A DNA stretch of 35,623 nt from NCBI RefSeq assembly GCF_007991655.1, contig NZ_BJYT01000036.1, forward strand, positions 1 to 35,623, given 5' to 3'. The translations under genes and the position numbers were made by a program. How positions within the stretch are numbered: the stretch's first letter is position 1; each line of letters begins with the position of its first letter. Below the pieces are notes generated by a model, which saw only the letters and a list, made by a program, of their open reading frames with translations, did not search any database and was not told the DNA's origin. Shown piece by piece: positions 19,601 to 26,887 of the stretch. The stretch comes from Segetibacter aerophilus (GTDB lineage Bacteria; Bacteroidota; Bacteroidia; Chitinophagales; Chitinophagaceae).

Positions 19601-19870
19601 GTAAAGTCTTCTGTGCATTATGCTTTTGTAGATGGAGGCGCAATGACAGCCCCCGACAATGGCGTATTTGACCCGATCAACAACAAATGGGTAGCAGAAA
19701 ATATGGGTGTTGCCCCCGATATAGAACAAAAAATTACAGCAGCAGCCGTAGCGAAAGGCAAAGATCTGCAACTTGAAAAAGCCGTTGAAGAAACGTTGAA
19801 ACTATTAGAAAAAGAACCATGGCCTTCCGTTAAAAATCCACCGTATTCTACACCTGCACGAAAGCTGTAG
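16658..19870 (+). CDS. Tricorn-type S41 family peptidase
   Basis: A large (1070-residue) exported protease of the tricorn type (family S41). After a signal peptide (about 1-24) come WD40-like/PD40 beta-propeller repeats (about 30-330 and 330-540), with several SPDG and SPDSKWLAY type blades. Next are the tricorn core C1 domain, a PDZ domain (about 740-830, EGDYIIAINGENLT), and the C2 serine protease core. Visible catalytic candidates are H732 (VGHSFVRGG) and nucleophile S955 (LAGSGGDFFPW). Tricorn proteins degrade oligopeptides to short peptides; bacterial members are mostly periplasmic. It follows the TPR lipoprotein closely. A 21-bp repeat array lies downstream. Confidence 0.94.
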   Translation: MITAHKAAIPILVVFLLATQIVPAQPTRLLRQPAISATQIAFEYGGDIWVTPKSGGDARRITSTAAVEGNPHFSPDGNSIAFSSDRSGVTQVYIVPAAGGSPIRLTWYPAPSVPRGWTPDGKQVLYASTRETAPSAYNRLWTVSTKGGPSTLLPAPWAFDGNYSPDGNKLCVDRVSRWDVEWRHYRGGQNTPLQVLDLKTLTEQSIPTNGSMDIHPLWMNNEVFFLSDRNFIMNVWAFNPTSGAVREVTNLKSGDIKWLEGNGKELVYEHNGYVHTLDPATGQSKQLDITVTGDFPWAETRTQNVTTEITNASLSPTGKRILLEARGEVFTVPVENGDPRNLTRSSGSADRRPMWSPDGREIAWFSDRDGQGYALYITDQEGIKEPRKISLGKSKLGWDGTWSPNGKYIAFTDNAVRLKMVELSSGNTTTIDIGGTNLDRGNMNLTWSPDSKWLAYTKSSPNNFRSIMLWSVDTKKTAPLSDPMADAISPVWDLNGRYLYFLASTNVALGSGWANTSSQQARPTFGVYMTILRKEDPNPFPLKTDEEPDTTSKPKTKDTTVYKGVKIDWEHIDRRIIAMPIPVGNYDGLLAGPKGSVFIASGPTLSLYTVAAKKMEEMVKGGSQYAVSANGEKLLFKAGSSWRVVSTAKPPSPTEGTVGMTLRMELNRLEEWKQIFAEAWRYERDYFYDRNMHGRNWQEVWDQYAPLAPYVRHRSDLNYLLDMLGGEVSVGHSFVRGGNYPEVDTSRTGVLGADLIQTDGRWKIKRIYTTESWNPGLVAPLAQPNLKVQEGDYIIAINGENLTANKDPYELLNTTAKVQTVLTINNKPTTEGSWTIRVQPTESESALRQLAWVEDNRRKVDELSKGKLAYVWVPNTGGPGFNNFNRYYFAQQDKQGAVIDERFNGGGLLDDYMVDLMVRRLRAALTNEVPNGAPLRLPAGILGPKVLLINELAGSGGDFFPWIFRQQKVGPLIGTRTWGGLVKSSVHYAFVDGGAMTAPDNGVFDPINNKWVAENMGVAPDIEQKITAAAVAKGKDLQLEKAVEETLKLLEKEPWPSVKNPPYSTPARKL

Positions 19871-19918
19871 GGGGAGATTGATTTATAAGTGAAAGAGCGT
19901 TATTGCAGGGAAGTTACC

Positions 19919-19944
19919 CGTCATTGCGAGGAACGAAGCAATCT
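19919..19944. repeat. Solitary half of a dispersed inverted repeat
   Basis: The motif TCATTGCGAGGAACGAAGCA followed by ATCT occurs here once, and again several times in the array at 34969-35623. It is one arm of a dispersed intergenic inverted repeat. Confidence 0.7.
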
Positions 19945-19958
19945 CATGAACCCGTTTT

Positions 19959-20259
19959 AAGGAAATGGAAAAACCTGCAAGGAAATCTAAAAACCCTTAA
20001 GGATATCAGAAAAACCTGCAAGGAAATCAGAGAAACCTTCAGGGAAAACGGAAAAACCCTCAACGAAATCGGAAAAACCTTCAATTAAATCGGAAAAACC
20101 CTCAATGAAATCGAAAAAAGCTTCAATGAAATCAGAAAAACCTTGAATGAAATCGGAAAAAGCTTCAAGTAAATCAGAAAAACGTTCAAGGAAATTGGAA
20201 AAACCTTCAATCAAATCGGAAAAAGCTTCAGGGAAATCAGAAATACTTTTAAGGATTTG
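19959..20259. repeat. 21-bp tandem repeat array (heptad-length)
   Basis: About 14 degenerate copies of a unit close to GAAATCGGAAAAACCTTCAA plus one base. The first two steps are 20 bp; all later ones checked are 21 bp. Because the period equals seven codons, any frame without stops encodes a heptad-like repeat: plus strand K-T-F-N-E-I-G, minus strand F-S-D-F-I-E-G. The plus frame is broken by TAA in two units; one minus frame stays open through the whole array. It lies in the 643-bp gap between the tricorn gene and hsdR; the remaining gap holds no gene. Confidence 0.85.
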
Positions 20260-20446
20260 GACACCGTACGTTGGAAATTGAGGCAAGCACAGAGGAAAGC
20301 TAATTGTAAAGAAGATTTCTATGAACCAAACAACAGTGCTCTATGAAGGAGCCGTTGCGTCGCACTCTTGTACGATTTGTAATTAATGCAGCAAAAGTTG
20401 TATAAGTTTCGTCAAATGACTTTAGAATTAAAGTAGTGGTTAACCA

Positions 20447-20476
20447 TTGTTTTGTTCAACATTCTGTATAGTTTTA
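20447..20476 (+). promoter_or_regulatory. Candidate promoter of the hsdR operon
   Basis: TTG is followed after 19 nt by TAGTTTTA, close to the Bacteroidota promoter form, 37 nt before the hsdR start. Motif matching only. Confidence 0.35.
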
Positions 20477-20513
20477 AAGACTACTCAACAAGCATCGAAA
20501 TAAACCCGATTAA

Positions 20514-20906
20514 TTGTCAACAACAACTGTAAATAAAAAATCACTTTCAGAAAGAGACGTCTGTTCGAAATACATAACGCCTGCTATTGTTAAAGCTGGT
20601 TGGGATATAGACACGCAGGTATTGGAAGAAAAATCTTTTACAGACGGTAAGATTTTCGTGCGAGGAAAACTTACTGCACGCGGTAAAGTAAAGAGGGCCG
20701 ACTATATTCTTTACTACAAACCTAATATTCCCATAGCTATTATTGAGGCAAAAGACAATAATCATACAGTTGGTGCAGGATTACAACAGGCATTGGAGTA
20801 TGCCCGTATTCTTGATATCCCTTGTGTTTTTAGTAGTAATGGTGACGGCTTTGTATTTCATAATAGTACCGCTAAAGGAACTAATATTGAAACAAATTGG
20901 CTTTAG
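20514..20906 (+). pseudogene. hsdR: Type I restriction enzyme R subunit, N-terminal fragment
   Basis: The first 130 residues of HsdR, containing the PD-(D/E)xK nuclease core: D near ADYILYYK and the IEAKD element, followed by QALEYARIL. The frame starts with TTG immediately after an in-frame TAA, and its N-terminus (LSERDVCSKYITPAIVKAGWD) matches the family. It stops prematurely at 20904 (TAG). The next frame begins [13 protein letters not shown], exactly where HsdR should continue. Adding one T in AAATTGG near 20897 restores N-L-A-L-D-E-F. The nuclease is therefore separated from the translocase in this sequence, and restriction is probably lost unless the shift is a sequencing error. Confidence 0.85.
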
Positions 20907-22921
20907 ATGAATTTCCGTCTCCTGATGTATTGTGGAGGATATACCAACACTACAAAGGCATAACAAAACCGGAGGAAGAAAGAGTCATCTCCCAGGATTA
21001 TTTCTCCGATGCTTCTGGAAGGTTGCCAAGGTACTACCAACAAGTTGCCATTAATAAAACGATTGAGGCCGTTGCCAAAAACCAAAACAGAATCCTATTG
21101 GTAATGGCTACCGGCACTGGAAAAACTTATACCGCCTTCCAAATTATCTATCGGCTTTGGAAAGCAGGAGTGAAGAAGCGAATACTGTTTTTAGCAGATC
21201 GAAATGCTTTAATCGATCAAACAAAGCGTGGAGACTTCAGGCATTTCAAAGATAAAATGACGGTTGTTAAGAACCGAATTGTTGACAAAAGCTACGAAGT
21301 TTATTTAGCCTTATACCAGGGTTTATCCGGAACTGATGAAGCCGCCAATGCTTACAAGCAATTCAGCCCTGACTTCTTTGACCTTATTATCATTGATGAG
21401 TGTCATCGTGGAAGTGCATCTGAAGACAGTGCATGGAGAGAAATATTAAAGCATTTCAACAAAGCAACACACGTTGGCTTAACTGCAACTCCTAAAGAGA
21501 CAGAAACCATATCCAACAGTGAATATTTTGGCGATCCTATCTATACTTATTCGTTAAGGCAAGGAATTGACGATGGTTTTCTTGCACCATATAGAGTCGT
21601 ACGTGTTGGTCTAAATGTAGACCATGAAGGTTGGCGACCCGACAAAGACAAAACAGATAAAGACGGAAATATCATAGAAGATAGAATCTATAATCGTAAA
21701 GATTATGACCGCACTTTAGTGATTGATGAGCGTACAGATATGGTTGCTAAAAAGGTAACGGAATTTCTAAAAGGTACGGACCGGTTTTCAAAAACAATCA
21801 TTTTTTGTGTTGATATAGATCATGCAGAACGAATGCGCAGTGCTATTGCAAAGCAGAACAGTGATTTAGTAAGAGAGAATTACAAATATGTAATGCAGAT
21901 AACCGGTGATAATGATGAAGGCAAAAGAGAGTTGGACAACTTTATTAATCCTGAAGAACGATACCCAGTTATAGCTACCACCAGTAAGTTAATGACAACC
22001 GGAGTGGATGCGCAAACATGCAAAGTCATTGTACTCGACAGTAATATCCAGAGCATGACCGAGTTTAAGCAAATCATTGGTAGAGGTACCCGTATTAACG
22101 AAGAGTTTGGGAAATTATATTTTACCATACTAGATTTCAGAAACGTAACAGATCTCTTTGCGGATCGTGCTTTTGACGGCGACCCTGTTCGTATTAAAAC
22201 GGCTACAGAAGATGAAGACCTGGGAGATGTCAAAGAAGAGGAGGAGGCAATAGTTGACGTTGAACCAATAGACAATGAAGGCCTTGAATGGCAGGAACCA
22301 GAAACACCGTACGGAGAAGATGGAACAGGTGAATTTATAGATCGAGATTATGTAAAACGTGAAAAGGTTTATGTAAATGGAGTTGATGTATCGGTATTAA
22401 TAAGTCGTGAAATGTATTTTGACAATAATGGTAAACCAATAACAGTTTCACTAAAAGATCATACAAAAGAGATCATCAAAAATCAGTTTGCAACACTAAA
22501 TGATTTTTTAGGCAAATGGAACGATGCAGACCGAAAAGCTGCAATTATTAAAGAGTTGGAAGAACAAGGTGTTTTAGTATCCGCTTTGCAGGATGCAGTT
22601 AATAAAGAAGTTGACTTATTTGATTTAATATGCCATGTTGCATATGACCAACCTCCTCTGACCAGGAAGGAAAGAGCTAATAACGTTACCAAACGCAACT
22701 ACTTTACAAAATATGGTGAAGAAGCCCGGCAGGTATTAAGTGCTTTATTAGATAAATATGCTGATGAAGGAATAACAACCATCGAAAGCACAGAAGTACT
22801 TTCTTTACACCCTTTTGATGATTATGGTTCACCTGTTGAAATAATCAGAATGTTTGGAACAAAGGATAAGTATTTCGAAGCAATTAAGGAATTGGAAAAT
22901 CAATTATACCAAAGTGCCTAG
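20897..22921 (+). CDS. hsdR: Type I restriction enzyme R subunit, helicase/translocase part (frameshifted)
   Basis: The remainder of HsdR (674 residues if started at the TTG). It has a superfamily 2 translocase core: Walker A ATGTGKT (71-77), DEAD-box variant DECH ([13 protein letters not shown]), motif [11 protein letters not shown], and motif VI IGRGTRI. An EcoEI-type C-terminal region ends in [12 protein letters not shown]. It translocates DNA in a type I restriction complex with HsdM and HsdS. The nuclease domain is in the preceding fragment, one nucleotide out of frame, so this is probably the 3' part of a broken gene rather than an independent start. Its C-terminus is intact and the next gene begins 3 nt after its stop. 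Confidence 0.9.
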   Translation: MALDEFPSPDVLWRIYQHYKGITKPEEERVISQDYFSDASGRLPRYYQQVAINKTIEAVAKNQNRILLVMATGTGKTYTAFQIIYRLWKAGVKKRILFLADRNALIDQTKRGDFRHFKDKMTVVKNRIVDKSYEVYLALYQGLSGTDEAANAYKQFSPDFFDLIIIDECHRGSASEDSAWREILKHFNKATHVGLTATPKETETISNSEYFGDPIYTYSLRQGIDDGFLAPYRVVRVGLNVDHEGWRPDKDKTDKDGNIIEDRIYNRKDYDRTLVIDERTDMVAKKVTEFLKGTDRFSKTIIFCVDIDHAERMRSAIAKQNSDLVRENYKYVMQITGDNDEGKRELDNFINPEERYPVIATTSKLMTTGVDAQTCKVIVLDSNIQSMTEFKQIIGRGTRINEEFGKLYFTILDFRNVTDLFADRAFDGDPVRIKTATEDEDLGDVKEEEEAIVDVEPIDNEGLEWQEPETPYGEDGTGEFIDRDYVKREKVYVNGVDVSVLISREMYFDNNGKPITVSLKDHTKEIIKNQFATLNDFLGKWNDADRKAAIIKELEEQGVLVSALQDAVNKEVDLFDLICHVAYDQPPLTRKERANNVTKRNYFTKYGEEARQVLSALLDKYADEGITTIESTEVLSLHPFDDYGSPVEIIRMFGTKDKYFEAIKELENQLYQSA

Positions 22922-22924
22922 TAA

Positions 22925-23383
22925 GTGAGCAGTACATTTTCTCAAATATATATTCAAACCGTTTTTGCCGTAAAAGGTCGACAAAGCTTGATCTCGGAAG
23001 TTTGGGAAGATGAACTGTACAAATACATAACAGGTATTGTAAGAAATAAGGAACAAAAGATGCTGGCAATTAATGGTATGCCTGACCATATCCATTTTTT
23101 GATTGGTATGCGTCCGTCTTGTTGCTTATCAGACTTAATAAGAGAAATAAAGAAATCGTCAAACAAGTATGTGAACGATAATTTTATGAAATCTAATTTT
23201 CAGTGGCAAGATGGATATGGTGCCTTCTCGTATAGTCACTCAGCATTAGATAATGTGGTTGGTTATATTATGAACCAGAAGGAACATCACAAACGGCAAA
23301 CATTTAAAGAAGAGTATGTAGAGTTTTTACGCAAGTTCCAAATTGATTATAAAGATGAATATTTGTTTGAATGGATAGAATAA
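22925..23383 (+). CDS. RAYT-like single-domain Y1 (HUH) transposase
   Basis: A 152-residue Y1 transposase-family (IS200/IS605 TnpA-like) endonuclease. The HUH motif is H55-I-H57 (PDHIHFLIG). The presumed nucleophile is Y114, followed four residues later by Q118 (YIMNQKEHH), the same Tyr-x3-Gln spacing as in IS608 TnpA. It starts with GTG 3 nt after the hsdR stop, leaving no room for a left transposon end. No TnpB is present. Its downstream neighbour is an array of short hairpins. This fits a REP-associated tyrosine transposase (RAYT) living with its cognate repeats, translated with hsdR, more than a mobile IS. Activity cannot be judged from sequence. Confidence 0.88.
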   Translation: MSSTFSQIYIQTVFAVKGRQSLISEVWEDELYKYITGIVRNKEQKMLAINGMPDHIHFLIGMRPSCCLSDLIREIKKSSNKYVNDNFMKSNFQWQDGYGAFSYSHSALDNVVGYIMNQKEHHKRQTFKEEYVEFLRKFQIDYKDEYLFEWIE

Positions 23384-23395
23384 AGACCGTAGTGC

Positions 23396-23921
23396 GATGG
23401 CGAAGCCATCCAATATTTATAGAAACCAAGCGCAACAGAATAATACGACCCCTTCGGGGTCGAACAAGCAACAAAACATCAATTGCTATAAACATTCAAT
23501 CCCTTCAGGATTAAAAACATGAGACAAACAAAGATGGCGAAGCCATCCAATATTTATAGAAACGGCGCAAAACAAAATAATACGACCCCTTCGGGGTCGA
23601 ACAACAACAAAAAATCATTGCTATAAACATTCAATCCCTTCGGGATTAGAAACATAAGACAAACAAAGATGGCGAAGCCATCAAATATTTATAGAAACGA
23701 CGCGAAACAAAATAATACGACCCCTTCGGGGTCGAACAACAACAAAAGGTCGTTCCTATAAACATGTAATCCCTTGGGGATTAAAAACATAAGACGAACA
23801 AAGATGGCGAAGCCATCAAATATTTATAGAAACCATGCGCAACAAAATAATACGACGCCTTCGGGGTCGAACAACCAACAAAACATCATTTACTATAAAC
23901 ATTCAATCCCTTTGGGATTAA
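23396..23921. repeat. REP-like array: four ~136-bp units, three hairpins each
   Basis: Four tandem units of 135-137 bp, each with three short hairpins in fixed order. A is GATGGC-GAA-GCCATC (starts 23396, 23533, 23668, 23803). B is CGACCCC-TTC-GGGGTCG (starts ~23446, 23583, 23718, 23853). C is AATCCC-TTC-GGGATT (starts ~23498, 23633, 23768, 23906). Linkers are also conserved, e.g. AATATTTATAGAAAC and CTATAAACATTCAAT. C loops vary (TTC, TTC, TTG, TTT) while most stems hold; C1 and B4 carry one mismatch each. The array fills the gap between the RAYT-like gene and hsdM, ending ~15 nt before the hsdM start. No gene lies within. Confidence 0.93.
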
Positions 23922-23935
23922 AATCATAAATAACA

Positions 23936-25369
23936 ATGTCTAACCTCACCTCCACCATAAAATCCATCCAGGACATCATGCGCAAAGATGCCGGTGTTGA
24001 TGGCGATGCTCAACGTATCTCACAACTCGGCTGGATGCTGTTTCTGAAAATATTTGATACAAAAGAAGAAGATTGGGAAATCACCAACGACAACTATAAA
24101 TCACCCATACCTAAAGACCTTCGTTGGCGTGAATGGGCTGCTGATGAAGAAGGCATGACCGGAGACGAATTACTTGGCTTCGTCAACAACTCACTATTTC
24201 CACGACTCAAAGACCTGAAGCTGAAAGGCAACAAAGACGCTGGTCTCATGGTCAAGCAGGTGTTCGAAGACAGTTACAACTACATGAAGAGTGGTACTCT
24301 GCTTCGACAGGTCATCAACAAGATTAACAGCGATATTCAGCTAACCTCAAAATCTGACCGGCACCAGTTCAACGATATTTACGAACAAATACTCCGCGAC
24401 CTGCAAAGTGCCGGTAATGCCGGTGAGTTTTACACACCCCGTGCCGTTACTCAGTTTATTGTTGAAATGATTGCGCCTAAGCTGGGCGAAGTAGTGCTTG
24501 ACCCTGCATGCGGAACCGCCGGTTTCCTTACCAACGTAATTGACTATATCGAAACCCACCAGAAGGTAAAAACACTCGAGCAGCGCCAGCAATTGCAAAA
24601 CTGCATAACAGGTGTCGAAAAGAAACCGTTGCCCCACATGCTTGCCACTACAAATCTTATTTTGCATGGCATAGAGGTACCCGTTATACAACACGACAAC
24701 CTGCTCAACCGTAGCTGGACCGAATGGAGCAACAAACACAGGGTAGATGTCATTGTTACCAATCCCCCTTTTGGCGGTATGGAAGAAGACGGAGTAGAGA
24801 ATAATTTTCCTGCACAATACCGTACCCGCGAAACAGCCAACCTGTTCATGTCGCTGGTCATTCACCTGCTAAAAGATGGCGGACGCTGCGGACTGGTATT
24901 GCCCGATGGCTTTTTGTTTGGCGAAGGCGTAGCCACCCGTATAAAAGAAAGCCTGCTGGAAAAGTGCAACCTGCATTCAATAGTGCGATTGCCCAATGGC
25001 GTGTTTGCCCCTTATACAGGCATCAAAACAAACCTGCTGTTTTTTACAAAAGGCGGCCCCACCAAAGACGTTTGGTATTTCGAACATCCTTACCCACATG
25101 GCGTAAAGAACTACAATAAAACCAAACCCATCAATATAAAAGAGTTCGACCTCGAAAAAGCCTGGTGGAATAACCGCCAAGAGAATGCCTATGCATGGAA
25201 GGTAAGCGCCGAAGAACTAAAAAAGCGCAATTACAATTTCGATATCAAGAACCCAAACAGCACCGAAGCACAACACCAATACACCAGCAATGAATTAATT
25301 GATTTGCTCGGACAATCATTTGTCCAAAGCAACCAGTTACTAAAACAATTAAAAGAAGAATTAGTATGA
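23936..25369 (+). CDS. hsdM: Type I restriction-modification system M subunit (N6-adenine methyltransferase)
   Basis: The methylating subunit of the type I complex; with HsdS it methylates adenines in a bipartite DNA target. Its N-terminal helical domain (about 1-130) is followed by the methyltransferase core with SAM-binding motif I DPACGTAGFL (from D189) and catalytic motif IV NPPFGG (from N276). The 477-residue length is normal and no damage is seen. It begins right after the hairpin array and ends ~80 bp before the hsdS start, a gap that carries a piece of the dispersed repeat. Of the three type I subunits here, only this one looks intact. Confidence 0.96.
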   Translation: MSNLTSTIKSIQDIMRKDAGVDGDAQRISQLGWMLFLKIFDTKEEDWEITNDNYKSPIPKDLRWREWAADEEGMTGDELLGFVNNSLFPRLKDLKLKGNKDAGLMVKQVFEDSYNYMKSGTLLRQVINKINSDIQLTSKSDRHQFNDIYEQILRDLQSAGNAGEFYTPRAVTQFIVEMIAPKLGEVVLDPACGTAGFLTNVIDYIETHQKVKTLEQRQQLQNCITGVEKKPLPHMLATTNLILHGIEVPVIQHDNLLNRSWTEWSNKHRVDVIVTNPPFGGMEEDGVENNFPAQYRTRETANLFMSLVIHLLKDGGRCGLVLPDGFLFGEGVATRIKESLLEKCNLHSIVRLPNGVFAPYTGIKTNLLFFTKGGPTKDVWYFEHPYPHGVKNYNKTKPINIKEFDLEKAWWNNRQENAYAWKVSAEELKKRNYNFDIKNPNSTEAQHQYTSNELIDLLGQSFVQSNQLLKQLKEELV

Positions 25370-25440
25370 TACAAGGTGCAGTAACTCCGGTTAAGCATCG
25401 TTGCGTCGCATTTCGTTCATCAGTTGTGCTGCTATTAAAC
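25366..25440 (-). repeat. Inverted copy of the dispersed repeat between hsdM and hsdS
   Basis: Read on the minus strand this gap carries GAACGAAATGCGACGCAACG, followed by CGGAGTTACT and CTTGTA. These match, in order and spacing, the repeat starting near 27766. The repeat was therefore probably inserted between hsdM and hsdS, very close to the hsdM stop. Confidence 0.75.
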
Positions 25441-25448
25441 AAGTAAGA

Positions 25449-26795
25449 ATGAGTTGGAAGACTGTAAAGATTGGAAGTTTTTTAAAAGAAAGAACTGGTA
25501 GGTATAAACCAACGCAAGCAAATGCAATGGGGCTGAAGCGTGTAGAAAAAATCGATTTTTCCGGAACATATCATTTAGTGGATAAGCCTACTAATACTGA
25601 TATGATACTAGTAAGGAAAGGCGACCTGCTTATTTCTGGAATTAATGCTGAAAAAGGTGCGGTAACAATTTACCGCGATGAAGAGGATGCGCTAGCAACA
25701 ATTCACTACTCCTCATATGAGTTCGATGAAACCAAAATTTATATTGATTACTTCAAATGGTTTCTGATTAGTAATGCATTTAAAAATCTTCTACGTGCAA
25801 GCTCCGGAAATGGAATAAAAACTGAATTGAAAGCAAAGCATTTGTTGCCTTTAGAAGTTAACTTGCCACCATTGGTTGAGCAAATGGAAATTGTTGAGAG
25901 TATTAATTCAAGACAAGTAAAACTAAAAACTATTGGCACAGAAGTCAACCAACAACAAATCTATCTCCAACTTCTCCGCCAAACCATATTGCACAAAGCC
26001 GTACAGGGGAAATTAACTAAACAAAACCTAACAGACGAACCAGCAACCGAACTACTAAAACACTTAAAAGCCGAAAAAGAAAAACTAATAAAAGCAGGCA
26101 AGCTTAATAAGGAAAAAGAACTACGACCAATATTAGAAGATGAAATTCCTTTTGTATTACCAGAAGGTTATTCTGACGACATTGTAATAGTTTGCTCTAC
26201 TGATCAGGCTAAAGAGATTGAGTCTTTTATAACTATCACTTTAGAAGAAAGCAAAGTTCAAATAAGCACTAATAAAACAGAAACCTTTGTATTTAAGAAA
26301 TTAGCTTTTGGAAAGCAAGAACCTCGGCTCACTTCTGTAAAGATTACAACTGATGGGGAAAAGGTTGCCGCGCCTTTTAATTACTTAGGTTTTGAGTTTA
26401 ATGGACAAAAAGCATTAATAAAATCAGCAAATCTTGCAAAGTTTTACCGACGCATGATATCGTCTGTAAAAAGAAAAGCCAAGAGAGCTAAGAAACTTGC
26501 AGAAAGAACTCCGGGAGAAAAACCTCGTATTTATAGAAGACAACTTTATAAGCTATATACCAGTCGTCCCCTTCACAATGTCAAAGTACGAAAACGTTGG
26601 AAAAAAATCGTAAAAATAGAGACAGGAGAATTTCGACTTGTGACAGGAGTTAAAGAAAAAGATTTTCGAAGCAACTATCTTTCTTATGTTAGACGTGCAA
26701 GTGAAATAATGAATGAACCAGCAATAGAAAATCAGATAAGGAAGCATAAGACTATTTTTAATCAAGCCATTTTTAGGCATTTAAAAAAAGATTGA
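25449..26795 (+). CDS. hsdS: HsdS-reverse transcriptase chimera
   Basis: A 448-residue in-frame chimera. Residues 1-240 are the first half of a type I specificity subunit: TRD1 (1-~155), then the central conserved helices (LPPLVEQMEIVESI; LLRQTILHKAVQGKLT) and the linker PFVLPEG that normally leads into TRD2 with a Trp. Instead, residue 241 begins YSDDIVIVC, the YxDD palm motif of a reverse transcriptase, followed by LEESKVQISTNKTE and LGFEFNGQ. A long basic C-terminus runs to ..IRKHKTIFN. RT motifs upstream of YxDD, including the first catalytic Asp, are missing, so polymerase activity is not expected. The RT half resembles C-termini of non-intron, defence-type RTs. The ATG at 25449 is preferred over an upstream TTG. 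TRD2 is lost. Confidence 0.85.
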   Translation: MSWKTVKIGSFLKERTGRYKPTQANAMGLKRVEKIDFSGTYHLVDKPTNTDMILVRKGDLLISGINAEKGAVTIYRDEEDALATIHYSSYEFDETKIYIDYFKWFLISNAFKNLLRASSGNGIKTELKAKHLLPLEVNLPPLVEQMEIVESINSRQVKLKTIGTEVNQQQIYLQLLRQTILHKAVQGKLTKQNLTDEPATELLKHLKAEKEKLIKAGKLNKEKELRPILEDEIPFVLPEGYSDDIVIVCSTDQAKEIESFITITLEESKVQISTNKTETFVFKKLAFGKQEPRLTSVKITTDGEKVAAPFNYLGFEFNGQKALIKSANLAKFYRRMISSVKRKAKRAKKLAERTPGEKPRIYRRQLYKLYTSRPLHNVKVRKRWKKIVKIETGEFRLVTGVKEKDFRSNYLSYVRRASEIMNEPAIENQIRKHKTIFNQAIFRHLKKD

Positions 26796-26887
26796 GATAT
26801 TAACACTAGCCTTAATTTTTTATTGACCTAATTAAGAATGATATTCCCAGCAAATGCAAAGCTTGAACATTATAAACTTCTTGGAAT

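Noticed and set aside
19987-20286. A 99-residue minus-strand gene across the 21-bp array
   Set aside because: It is open because of the period-three-multiple repeat; there is no promoter or family match. It is kept as a repeat finding, not a gene.
20890-20900. Phase-variable switch in hsdR
   Set aside because: There is no homopolymer or short tandem repeat at the frameshift site; a single deletion or sequencing error is simpler.
22925-23383. Intact IS200/IS605 insertion sequence
   Set aside because: Only 3 nt separate the gene from the intact hsdR stop, so no left end exists; no TnpB and no defined right end were found.
23396-23921. CRISPR array
   Set aside because: Units are ~136 bp with conserved linkers between hairpins; there are no variable spacers of regular short length and no cas genes.
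24347-24865. 172-residue minus-strand open frame inside hsdM
   Set aside because: It is antisense to hsdM's conserved motifs; a shadow frame.
25449-26795. Group II intron reverse transcriptase
   Set aside because: No maturase X or HNH domain is visible and no intron RNA features flank it; only the back half of an RT is present.
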